Positions 33,931-44,501 of a DNA stretch of 64,000 nt are shown here, in pieces. Position numbers and translations under genes: made by a program. Within the stretch, counting starts at the first letter, position 1, and each line of letters begins with the position of its first letter. Origin of the DNA: Sambucus nigra (Eukaryota; Streptophyta; Magnoliopsida; Dipsacales; Adoxaceae); the NCBI GenBank assembly GCA_949130495.1, contig OX422216.1, forward strand, positions 103,609,967 to 103,673,966, in the 5' to 3' direction. The notes below the pieces were generated by a model. The model was not told the origin of the DNA. It saw only the letters and a program-made list of their open reading frames with translations, and searched no databases.

Positions 33931-35600
33931 AGGATAGACATAATAAGAACAATACCAGTTGAAATCCTGCTCAAGCCAACCATTGAAGAAGAAGAGGTTG
34001 CCAGAACTTACCTAAACTTGAATATGGGAGCCTCATAGATGGACCCTCTTATCAGATACATCAGACAGGGAGAGCTTCCAGAATCAAAGTTAGAAAGGAT
34101 AAAGCTAAGGTTCAGGACTGCCAAGTTCTCAATTATATGAGATATCTTGTATAAGAAGGGGTTCCTACTCCCTCTCCTCAGATGTGTCCACCCTTCAGAG
34201 GTTCCTCACGTCTTTCAAGATATACATGAGGGCTCTTATTCAAGTCACATAGGAGGGAGGCCACTGGCTAAAAGGATAATTACTCAGGGGTACTGGTGGC
34301 CGACCTTGGCCAAAGATGCAGCTGCTTATGTGAAGGGATGCAACAAGTGTCAGAGATTCTCCACCATCCCTCATCAACCTATGACGTCAATCAGCTCACC
34401 TTGGCCATTTGCAGCATGCGGTGTTGACTTGGTAGGACCCTTGCCAAGAGCTGCGAACAATTATCGATTCTTCGTGGTGGCAATTGATTACTTCTCCAAA
34501 TGGGTGGAGGCTGAGTCAATGATCACAACTACAGAATAGAAGACCTTCCAGTTCATCTGGAAGAACATCATATGCAGGTATGGTCTTCCAAACACCCTCA
34601 TCTCAGATAATGGAACCCAGTTCAAGAATGTTTCCTTAGAAAAATACTGTGAAAGAGTGGGAATTAAACAGTTCTTCTCTTCTCCAAGCCGACCCTGGGC
34701 AAATGGTCAGACCGAGGTCACGAACAGAACAATCCTTGATGGAATAAAGAAGAGGTTATAAGAGGCTAAAGGGAGATGGACAGAGGAGGTTTATGCCGTA
34801 TTATGGGCCTACAGGACGACGACAAGGACACCGGTGGGAGAGACCCCGCCCATGGATCAGAAGTTGTCATCCCTTTACAGGTAGGACTTCCCACTCAGAG
34901 TTCAGGCCTATGACCCTCAGAGGAATGGAGAAGAGAGAAGGCTTGATCTGGATTTAATTGAAAAAAGAATAGAAGATGCAAATATTAGATATGCAGCCTA
35001 CCAACAAAGAACTACAAGGTTTTACAACCAAAGGGTGAAATCAAGGGTATTGAAAACATGGTTATCATGGGTATTGAAATCAAGGGTATTCCATTATCAA
35101 GGGTATTGAAAACATGGTTAGAGCAAAAGCTCTCACGTGGAAAAAGGACAGAAGGAGTTTTACTAACTGGATGGCTTGTATGTACTGGAACATTCCTGAA
35201 GATAGGCTTCTAATTTAGGCTTTGATTGGTTTCTGCGTTGTTGGCCTGTTTACCTGTGGGGTATGCCCCAGGGTTCTTTTGTTCTGTGGAGGGTTCATCC
35301 TCTGTGTATTCTTTAGTTTGTTTATACAATTTAAATTTCCCCCCAAAAAAAGGCCTATAGTTGTGGGAGACCTAGTCCTAAAGAAGACTTTGTAGTAGGC
35401 AAATAAACTCCACCCAAACTGGCATGGTCCTTACAGAGTAGTTGATGAGGTTGTGCCTGGTACCTACCGGCTAAAAAATCTCGAAGGGGAACCTTTCTCC
35501 AATCCGTGGAATGCGGACCACTTGAAAAAATATTACATATGGGGTTACAGTTGTTTCTTTTGTAATACATGTATCATTTCATGAAGAGGATTTTAATGAA
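33931..35600 (+). pseudogene. Integrase of Tat-1, split by a LINE piece
   Basis: An HHCC zinc site lies at about 34215-34350 (IHEGSYSSHIGGR to CNKCQRF). The catalytic blocks are VDLVGPLP (Asp near 34425), LISDNGTQF (Asp near 34605) and ANGQTEVTN (Glu near 34710). A stop at 34537-34539 and others near 34760 and 34883 break it. A LINE fragment cuts the C-terminal region between KSR and PIVVGDLVLKK. The tail (HPNWHGPYRVVDEV, NPWNADHLKKYY) ends near 35540, where Tat integrases normally end; there is no chromodomain. Confidence 0.85.
35047..35351 (+). mobile_element. Short 5'-truncated LINE with scrambled 5' end
   Basis: Matches the last about 45 codons and 3' UTR of the LINE at 3971-6402 (ENMVRAK-LTWKKDRR and NWMACMYWNIPED), in plus orientation, ending CCCCCCAAAAAAA. 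The first about 50 bases are a patchwork of repeated CAAGGGTATT pieces before the clean LINE copy starts near 35098. The TSD is short (AAGG at most) and partly hidden by the A tract. It interrupts the Tat-1 integrase tail. Confidence 0.88.
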
Positions 35601-35633
35601 AAGAGCAATGTTGTGCTGATACTTTTTTTATAT

Positions 35634-36475
35634 TCTTAAACATCATTAATTTGGTAAAAATTATGAGGGTAAACATCGTTATATGGTGACCTTGGACCTT
35701 TAACATCATTAGTTTGGTGAAATTTATGAGGGTAAACATCATTATATGGTGACCTCAGACCTTAAACATCATTAGTTTGGTGAAATTTATGAGGGTGAAC
35801 ATCATTATATGGTGACCTCAGACCTTAAACATCATTAGTTTGGTGAAAAAATGAGGATAAACATCATTATATGGTGACCTCAAACCTTAAACATCATTAG
35901 TTTGGTGAAATTTATGAGGGACACATCATTATATGGTGACCTCAGACCTTAAACATCATTAGTTTGGTGAAGAAATGAGGATAAACATCATTATACCTCA
36001 GACCTTAAACATCATAAGTTTGGTGAAATTTATGAGGGCAAACATCATTATATGGTGACCTCAGACCTTAAACATCATTAGTTTGGTGAAAAAATGAGGA
36101 TAAACATCATTATATGGTGACCTCAGACCTTAAACATCATTAGTTTGGTGAAATTTATGAGGGTAAACATCATTAGTTTGGTGAAATTGTAAACATCATT
36201 ATATGGCAACCTCGGACCTTAAACATCATTAGTTTGGTGAAAAAAATGAGGATAAACATCATTATATGGTGACCTCAGACCTTAAACATCATTAGTTTGG
36301 TGAAATTTATGAGGGTAAACATCATTATATGGTGACCTCGGACCTTAAACATCATTTGTTTGGTGAAATTTATTAGGGTAAACATCATTATATGGTGACC
36401 TCATACCTTAAACATCATTAATTTGGTGAAAATTATGAGGGTGAACATTATTATATGGTGACCTCAGACCTTAAA
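35634..36475 (+). repeat. 63-bp tandem array in the Tat-1 3' region
   Basis: About 13 tandem copies of a 63-bp unit. Each unit is itself two related halves of about 31-32 bp, one with TAAACATCATTAGTTTGGTG and one with TAAACATCATTATATGGTGA. Some copies have GAAAAAATGAGG in place of GAAATTTATGAGG, and one is shortened. The array lies between the end of pol and the antisense gene. Arrays in this place are a known trait of Tat/Ogre elements. Confidence 0.93.
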
Positions 36476-36589
36476 ACCATTCAAGATATTTGAGCATAGC
36501 ATGGAAAGAAGCAATATAATTTGAAGAAGATAGGATTAATAATTTATCATTGAACATTCAAGTGAGTTACAAAGTAGATGTACTAGGAT

Positions 36590-39010
36590 GCCATCAGAGT
36601 TCGCAAAATTCTAAGGGGTATAGACAAGAAAGGAAACAAAAATTACAACAAAAGCTTCACAAGAAAAAGACTTAAGTCTCTGCAGCCGTAGTCGTGTCAT
36701 CATGGCCGCGTTGGTCACCTCGGCTGTATCGTCATGAGGATTAGCATCTTCAGTCTCAGTGACTTTTAAGGGAGCAGTCTCAGCATGAGCAGCATCGGCC
36801 TCCTTAACCTCTTGCAAGGCCTGAGCAAACCGGGGGTCACTAAAGCCTAGACCTTCAAAATCTGAGGCAGTCAGACTCCCTGACTCTTTTTCCTTAGAGG
36901 CTGCCCATTTGCTAGTTGCTTTGATACCTCTTTCAAGGTATTCAAAGCCAAAACTAACAAATTCATCAGAAACCTTATAGTCTTCGATAATGTTCTCTGC
37001 AGCATCTTCTTAAGCAGCCTTAACTGTAGCACCCACCTTAGCTTGAAGGGCATTATCTTTAGCCTTCAGGGCTGCCTCATGATCCTTTTAATGCATGGAT
37101 ATGTCATGGTCTCTTTGCTTGACTACTTCCTTCAACTTGTCAACCTCCTTCAGCTCTTCCTTCAGACGTTCAACCTCTGCATTCAAAGAGGCTTGAACCT
37201 TCTGAGCCTCTTGACCCTTCTCTATGAGGGGAAGCTTCTTCAGGGTCCAATCAACAAAACGGTGCATGGACAAGACACCCTGCAGTAGAAGGTCAGATGT
37301 ATAAGCGCATGAGCTTTAATATGTAAAATAGTCGAGGTTACAATTTGAGAAACTAATACATGAATTGATATATGAAGAGAAAACTCGTCCAACAAAGGGA
37401 CGTCCAAGGAGAGTAAGAAACGCTTATCCTCTTCGGTCATCACAGCGTCGATAGCATCAATGAGACTATTGCTGATCTTTAGCTGAGTAAGATGAGCTAC
37501 TCGGGCATCATCTGTAGAAATGGGGATGACACGATCCCCTTTCTGAGTTTTGCCTGACCTTTGATGCATCGGGTCGGCAGTGGTCTTCCTTTTCTTGGTA
37601 ACATCGGCATGGGATGTGCCGATGTTCTTCTGGGTGGTAGCAAGGGAACATTTTTGCCACCTCTCTTCTGCATCAGCTTTGCCAGACTTGGAGCAGACAT
37701 TTCTCAAAGGTCGTCTGAAATGCCTTCAGGGCACTCTGCAAAAAGAAGTATCTGATTTAGTAAGTCAGAAATAAAAAAAGTAAGAAGTACAACTTATGAA
37801 AAATGAGACTTACGAAGCTCTGTCAAAGGACCACCCCTAGGCCTATCTGAGAGAGGTAGTAGGGGGTCATAAGATGTCCATATTTTACTAGAAGACCCTG
37901 CTTCTCCTGATCGCGAAGATCCTCAACTTTTTGAAGATTATCCTGGCTAAGCCCAAGGTCGGCTTTAGCAGCAAGTGAGACCTTCCCTCATCTTAGAGGG
38001 GTCCTTGGAACCGACGTTCGAGCAGCCTCATGTGGACCAAATTCCCATGTCCCATAGGAAAATAAATACCGAGGTTTCCAGTAATGGTTTGAGGTCTGGT
38101 TAACCAACAACATTTTCTTCTCTGACTTCCTAGCTAAGAAGTGGTAATAGCTAGGGTGGTTTTTGGCAGAGAAAGGGACGTAACATCCTGTGAAAACCCT
38201 AACTGGAAGGTCTGAGTGGTGGAAAACCCTCCAAAGGACTATGGCCCCAATCATAACCCTCGAGGCGTTAGGGGATAATTGTGAAGGGGCTAGATTTATG
38301 TGGGATAATATGGCTCTGATAGAAGGATGGATAGGAAGACGGAATCCAAACTTGAACATCTGCTCATAGAAGCAGATCTCTCCATCTCGGCCGTCAAATT
38401 CCCTCTCATTCCTTAGAGGTTTCCTAAGGGTGATGGAAGAGTTTATCGAATAGAGGTGCCTAAAAGCTAGAAGGTCATACTAGCTGACGGAGCTCTCAAT
38501 CTCGGCCACCTCAGATGTATCTATATCACTCTCCTGACCATCATCATCATCATCCCGAGCAGCAACGGCCTGAGCAGGTGCAGGGACACTGCCAGGAAAC
38601 CTCTGAGCAAATTCAGTAGAGGTGGTGGCCGATAGAGGAATTTCATCAATTGGTGGTGGAATGGCCATACTTGGCCTAATGATTTCCACATCTAAAGATT
38701 AGCGAGAGGTACTAGCGCCGTGGTGAGACGAGGCACGGCTCGATACCTCGACTTCTTCAGGTACCTCACCCTGCGCAGGAGAGCAATCCTAGCCTCTTGG
38801 GAAGAGTTTACGTACATGGGGTCTGAAGAGGATGACTCAGACTTAAACATTGGTGCTGGGTCCACTGGAACCTCCACAGGCTCAGCAGGCTCAGCTGGCT
38901 CGGGTAGATAACCTTAAGAGGTGGAGGAAAGATGGGTTTAAGAGGAAAGGTCTCAGCCCTACGAGCTTCCTCTTGAACTAGTTCTATTTGCCTAATTTTC
39001 TCCAAGGTCT
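36590..39010 (-). pseudogene. Antisense spliced gene of Tat-1 (gypsy-type transposon domain)
   Basis: Coding pieces run on the minus strand, opposite to gag-pol. From the N-terminus: a Ser-rich acidic segment (38692-38877), a segment with a run of five Asp (38480-38689), and a conserved domain at about 37988-38420 (FGFRLPIHPSIRAIL, INLAPSQLSPNA) like the family annotated in plants as putative gypsy-type transposon (PF04195). A Lys-rich segment (37380-37707) and a coiled coil (37088-37273, EVERLKEELKEVDKLK) follow, with a C-terminal part to 36611. One in-frame stop lies at 38480-38482. Such antisense ORFs are known from Tat elements such as Grande and Retand; their role is unknown. Confidence 0.7.
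37736..37813 (-). other. Predicted 78-bp intron of the antisense gene
   Basis: On the minus strand it begins GTAAGT and ends with a T-rich stretch and GCAG. It separates the conserved-domain exon from the Lys-rich exon. The length is typical for plants. A second acceptor-like CTACTGCAG is near 37278 before the coiled-coil exon, but I could not fix its donor. Confidence 0.6.
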
Positions 39011-39182
39011 TCTTATGAAGGGATGGGAACTATTCTATGAGTTGGTACAAAGGTCTGAGCATAAGGTAGACGACACAACACTTAGACTCCAAACTGTTAA
39101 CAGGCAAACCATTTGGGCTATTTAAACTAAAAGATCAACAGGAGGTAGTGGAAAGGTTTCAAACCAAGAACACTCAAGAACA

Positions 39183-39420
39183 AGGTCACCGAAAAATGCA
39201 AAAACCTGGTCGAAAAATGCAAAAACCTCACCGAAATATGCAAAAACCCACCGAAAATTCAGAAATGAAAAACAATGGCTAAAAATGGTAAAGAAGGATG
39301 AAGATGGCACCTAACTAATCGCGATTAAAGGCGAGAAAAAATGAAGAAATATAGAGAAAAAGTGTTTTTAAACCCACTTAATGATGAGGCCGAGAAAAAG
39401 TGTTTTTAAACCCTACGAAG
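39183..39420. repeat. Short local duplications near the Tat-1 3' end
   Basis: Three to four copies of an about 20-bp CGAAAAATGCAAAAACCT phrase lie at 39188-39265. A duplicated GAGAAAAAGTGTTTTTAAACCC segment is at 39353-39415. Both are typical of the hypervariable Tat 3' region. Confidence 0.7.
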
Positions 39421-39546
39421 ATGGCACCTTGGGGAACACGTTTCACTTCAGCAAGTGACATGTGTCAAGAAAGTATTGGCATACAGAAATCTGGCCTCGG
39501 CCTTAACTGCATACCCCCCATCATCTAATTACATATATAGATGGCT

Positions 39547-39562
39547 AAGGGCTAGGGGTGTT
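39547..39562 (+). other. Polypurine tract of Tat-1
   Basis: AAGGGCTAGGGGTGTT lies directly before the TGATATG start of the 3' LTR. Confidence 0.6.
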
Positions 39563-40512
39563 TGATATGCCCAAAGTGCACCCTCTTACTCAGAGCAACT
39601 AACCTCGACCAGTCTCAAAGCTGAGGTGACCAGAAGCCCATGGTAACCATCAGTAATATCATCTCTCATAAGGTCAGCCTTGGTCGACGTTATCAACCTC
39701 ATATACCAACCTCGGCTGGTCAACAGCCGGGGTCAGCAAGGTCATGGGCTCAATCATCTACCAACATCATCATTGGCCCCAGCCGATATTGCGGTCACTA
39801 GCCAAAATCAGCATCTCATGGGCTCATCTGCTAATATCATCATTGACCCCAACCGACATTACATCTCATACCTAACCTCGGCTATCCCACCTGACCCGGG
39901 GTCATCATGGATATAAACTTCGGTAAAGCAACAGTCGGACTTCACCAACCTCGTAGTCTGCCAGGCCGAGGTTGCACCAGTCAAGGACACAAGGCCGAGC
40001 ATTTATAAGTGCATGCAAGGTTGGGAATGCGTGGACAAAATCAGTTGTAACCGAATCAATCCCCTCACGTGATGGAATATTTCATCATCATTCTCTACAT
40101 GTGACAATGACAGATGGCTTTACTAGATTGGCTAGATCATCACACACATGCTCATTCCATGCTTGGGGGGTACATTACACCCCCCCCCCCCCCCCCAAAT
40201 ACTATATATACTTGTCTTCTCCTACCTTGTAGGGGATCCATGATTACAAACCCTAGCCAAACTTTGGTGCATTTACAGTAGAGAGAGAAAGTGGAGTGAT
40301 TGTATTACTGAGGCCATTAGATCCCTCTTCTGAAAGTGATTCTTACACTCACTTGCACAGTGGACGTAGGCCAGATTGGGTGAACCACTTACATCCTAGT
40401 GTTCATCCTCTTCTCCTCACCTCCTTCTATGCATACATATACTCTCTTCTGCTGCCATTGTTATCACTTGTTTGAGCTTGTCAACACCTTATCTGGTGGT
40501 GCTATTCAAAGC
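39563..40512 (+). repeat. 3' LTR of Tat-1 (main part)
   Basis: Matches the 5' LTR throughout. Its last seven bases are at 56074-56080, beyond the F2 insertion. A run of 17 C at about 40180-40196 replaces a run of five in the 5' LTR and accounts for most of the length difference. Confidence 0.88.
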
Positions 40513-41327
40513 TGTAATACCCCGTATTTTCTATGATATTTATTTTTGGGGATTAATTGAATTAAATGTTTATTAATTGGAAATTAATCCGGATAATAAT
40601 ATTAACGAGATGTGAGTTAGTATTTTATTATAATGTGTATACTTGGCATTATATGAATATTGGAAAATATTGAAATTGTCACGAGATTGAAATGCCATTT
40701 GGGAAACTTTGTTGGGACGCGCGTGACAGTCGCGTCAGGAATATAATTATTTGAATTAAAAAGTGAATTTTATTTTTATCACCCGTATGTTCATTTTGAG
40801 TTCGCCAACGCGTCCGGAAGGGTCGAGATAGTCAGAAAACACTAGCCGGGAGTTTAGTTTGGGTCCCGGGGTATTTTTAGGCCATACCGGCATCATAAAG
40901 GGTATTTTGGTAATTTTGTATTTTTGGGAATTAAAAGTGACGAAAATTAGAATAGAAATCTGACTTCTTCTTTAACCCACTAAACCCACTAACTACATTG
41001 AGAGACTTAATGGGCTACGGGAGAAGTTGAAATATAGTCCCAACTTACCAAAAACCAAACACACCTCCATTGTCATCATCCTTGGGAAGAACTTGTAGAG
41101 AGAGAGAGAAAGGAAAGAATTCTGCAGAAAGAGAGATAGAGGACAGATTCAACCTTCAAATTCAACATCAAATTCAGAGAAAGATTAAGGCAAGTGGTTT
41201 AAATTCATTTGATTCAAGCTATGCTTTTCCATGTTTAGGAATTTTCGAAATTGATCTTGGAAGATGATTTAGACCCATATATTGGAAGTTAAAAGTTATG
41301 AATTATGTTAGGGATTGCATGTAGTAA
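40513..41327 (+). repeat. Truncated 5' LTR of Tekay-F2
   Basis: Aligns with 42274-43085 of the 3' LTR with few changes, including a 6-bp indel near 41168. The break follows GCATGTAGTAA. Confidence 0.92.
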
Positions 41328-42231
41328 GACTTCACGGTGTGCCCCTAAATATCGTGTCTGACCGAGACAAGATATTTGTTTCACAGTTTTGGGAGAGTTT
41401 TCAGCAGGCCATGGGCACGGAGTTGTGGTTGAGTACGGCATACCACCCGCAGACCGATGGGCAGACCGAGCGCACAAATCAGATGTTGAAGGACATGCTA
41501 CGTATGTGCACCATTGATTTTGAGGGTGGATGGGAGCAGTACCTTCCACTGGTGGAGTTTGCTTACAATAACTCCTACCAGTTCACCATTGGCATGGCTC
41601 CATTTGAGGCGTTGTACGGTAGACCTTGTCGTTCCCCAGCATGTTGGTTGGAGGTGGGGGACAACAAACTACTTAAACGGAAGTGATTCAGGATACTTCG
41701 GCAAGGATAGAATTGATTCGGAGTCGCATTCGGGTAGCTCAGGATAGGCAGAAGAGCTATGCTGATGCGAAGAGATTCTTCAGAGAGTTCCAAGTGGGGG
41801 ACCAGGTTTTGCTCAGAGTATCTCCTATGAAGGGGATTATGCGTTTCGGGAAGAAAGGGAAGTTGGCACCGAGATATGTGGGACCATTTCCTCTTATTGA
41901 GAGGATTGGACCGGTTGCGTATAGGCTTGGATTACCGGAGCATTTACATCGGATTCACGATGTATTTCATATTTCCTCGCTTAGGAAATACCTTAGAGAT
42001 AATTTGGCTCATTCTCTCATTGCTGTGGAGGACATTGCTCTCCAGCCAGATAGCTCCTACGAGGAGGGGCCGATTGCTATTCTGGACCGAAGTGAGCGGA
42101 AGCTGCGGTCAAAGATAGTTCCGTTAGTGCGTGTTCAGTGGCGACATCATAATGTCGAGGAGTCCACATGGGAGCGCGAGGATGAGATGCGCGAACGTTA
42201 TCCAGAGTTGTTCTTACCAGGTACTTTCTAG
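41328..42231 (+). pseudogene. Integrase C-terminal part of Tekay-F2
   Basis: Starts within the block before the second catalytic Asp ([11 protein letters not shown]). It keeps that Asp and the Glu in [12 protein letters not shown], but the first Asp and the zinc site are deleted. A missing base near 41674 (cttaaacgg against cttgggccgg in Tekay-A) shifts the frame, ending the first frame at 41686. The C-terminal and chromodomain-like part ([13 protein letters not shown]) is open from 41683 to 42231. It cannot be active. Confidence 0.92.
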
Positions 42232-42261
42232 TTCCGAATTTCGGGACGAAATTCAGTTATT

Positions 42262-42273
42262 AGAGGGGAAGTA
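42262..42273 (+). other. Polypurine tract of Tekay-F2
   Basis: AGAGGGGAAGTA directly before the 3' LTR, one base different from Tekay-A, B and C. Confidence 0.8.
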
Positions 42274-44501
42274 TGTAATACCCCGTATTTTCTATGATAT
42301 TTATTTTTAGGGATTAATTGAATTAAATGTTTATTAATTGGAAATTAATCCGGATAATAATATTAACGAGATGTGAGTTAGTATTTTATTATAATGTGTA
42401 TACTTGGCATTACATGAATATTGGAAAATATTGAAATTGTCACGAGATTGAAATACGGCAATTTGGGAAACTTTGTTGGGACGCGCGTGACAGTCGCGTC
42501 AGGAATATAATTATTTGAATTAAAAAGTGAATTTTATTTTTATCACCCGTATGTTCATTTTGAGTTCGCCAACGCGTCCGGAAGGGTCGAGATAGTCAGA
42601 AAACACTAGCCGTGAGTTTAGTTTGGGTCCCGGGGTATTTTTAGGCCAAACCGGCATCATAAAGGGTATTTTGGTAATTTTGTATTTTTGGGAATTAAAA
42701 GTGACGAAAATTAGAATAGAAATCTGACTTCTTCTTTAACCCACTAAACCCACTAACTACACTAAGAGACTTAATGGGCTACGGGAGAAGTTGAAATATA
42801 GTCCCAACTTACCAAAAACCAAACACACCTCCATTGTCATCATCCTTGGGAAGAACTTGTAGAGAGAGAGAGAAAGGAAAGAATTCTGCAGAAAGAGAGA
42901 TAGAGGACAGATTCAACCTTCAAATTCAAATTCAGAGAAAGATTAAGGCAAGTGGTTTAAATTCATTTGATTCAAGCTATGCTTTTCCATGTTTAGGAAT
43001 TTTCGAAATTGATCTTGGAAGATGATTTAGACCCATATATTGGAAGTTAAAAGTTATGAATTATGTTAGGGATTGCATGTAGTAATATTCTGGACGAATT
43101 ATATGTTCTAAACAGAACCACTGATGATCTAAAAATGGAGTTTAGAAGTAGTTTATTGATGTTCTTGAATGGGGAAGAAATCTGGAAATTTTTGATGTAG
43201 TCTTGATCTAAACAAAGCCTTTGAATGATGAATTATGGGTTTTAGAATGTTAATACTGTTGTAGAATGATAGCATGATGATATTGTAACCTTGTCTTAGA
43301 GTTTCATGTTTGAAAATGGTGTTTTGGGACGAATTGGTAACTGCAAAACGAAGCAGTCCGTAACCATACCTGGTGCGTTCGATCGATCGATGTTCTTCAG
43401 TCGATCGATCGACCACCATCGATCGATCGAAGGTAAAGGTCGATCGATCGACCTTCCCAGAATGAGTAAAGTTTTTCCCTAATTAAATTTTAATGGTGTT
43501 AATCCTTGAATGATATTATTGGAGACCTTATGAATACCCTTAACCTTAAGGAAGACCAGTAGGCATGATTATGAGATTTGACCTTAATTGGAATTCAATT
43601 TGAGGAATTATTCTAAATTAATGAAATTCGATAATTGAGATAATATTTGGGTTAATAGGGTAAATTTGAATAATTTGATGAAATCAGGTTTGGGGCAGAA
43701 GTAAAGACCTTAGGTGTAAAGACGTTATATGGGGGAATAAGAGGAACTTAATAGTCTATTCGAGATAGGTTTTAAGTTTAAGAAACTACAACGTGAGACG
43801 TGTCGACAATTTAATTTCTATATTATCGGGATACTTGAAATATATGAATTTGGAATAATGGTATAAAGATGTAGAGTATACCTTTATTAATATCGAGATA
43901 TCTAAGATGTGTGAATGCTTAGTATATAATTATATGTGTATGACATACCTACCATACTTGCTATCACGGGAGGTTTACGTTCGCTTAGGGCCTTCTTATC
44001 CTTGTGTTGCCCGGATTTAGATTGGTTACCTCGATGAACATAGGTCATAGAAGGACTTATTGGGATATTAATAAGTTTGCTGATCGTGGGAGCGTAGGTA
44101 TGTGCGTGACCCATGTGATGTGACTGTGTTCGCCTCCACTATTTGTGATGTTATTATCTGAACGATTCCTGAGAGATTCGGAATGCGTGATCCTTATGTA
44201 CGTGATGTACCGGGATGGATAACAGAGTATGTGTGCACCGCAGCTTAGCCTTTGAGTGCTTGTATTGTATATTTATGATGTGAAAATATACGGTTAAACG
44301 AGAAGGAATTTACTAGGTTAAATTGTGAGTATAGTTATGGTAATGTTATGTAGATAAAAAGGGAACTTATATCTATAAATGGTTTTGTTAATAATTGGGA
44401 ATCCGAGAATTAAAGTAGAACTCTCTATTTAATTGTTAAGGTTGGAAATTAAACGTGAATCGAGTAGTAGTGTTAGAAACTCTTCAGAATTAGATAGTTA
44501 T
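42274..44501 (+). repeat. 3' LTR of Tekay-F2, left part
   Basis: Starts TGTAATACCCCG. AAG|GCAAGTG is at 42945-42952. The LTR breaks at 44501, where Tekay-C inserted, and continues at 55341. Confidence 0.92.
43379..43453. repeat. GATC-type palindrome cluster in the F2 LTR
   Basis: Four blocks of the TCGATCGATCGA palindrome, separated by TGTTCTTCAG, CCACCA and AGGTAAAGG. It starts 1106 bases into the LTR, where Tekay-A, B and C have TTCGAA-type palindromes instead. Confidence 0.92.

Noticed and set aside
39122..39310. Phe-rich minus-strand small protein
   Set aside because: It is the translation of the short tandem CGAAAAATGCAAAAACCT repeats.
41070..41267. Small protein starting MSSSLGR in the F2 LTR
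   Set aside because: It recurs only in the F2 LTR copies, lies in the GA-rich leader and differs by an in-frame indel; no domain is recognisable.
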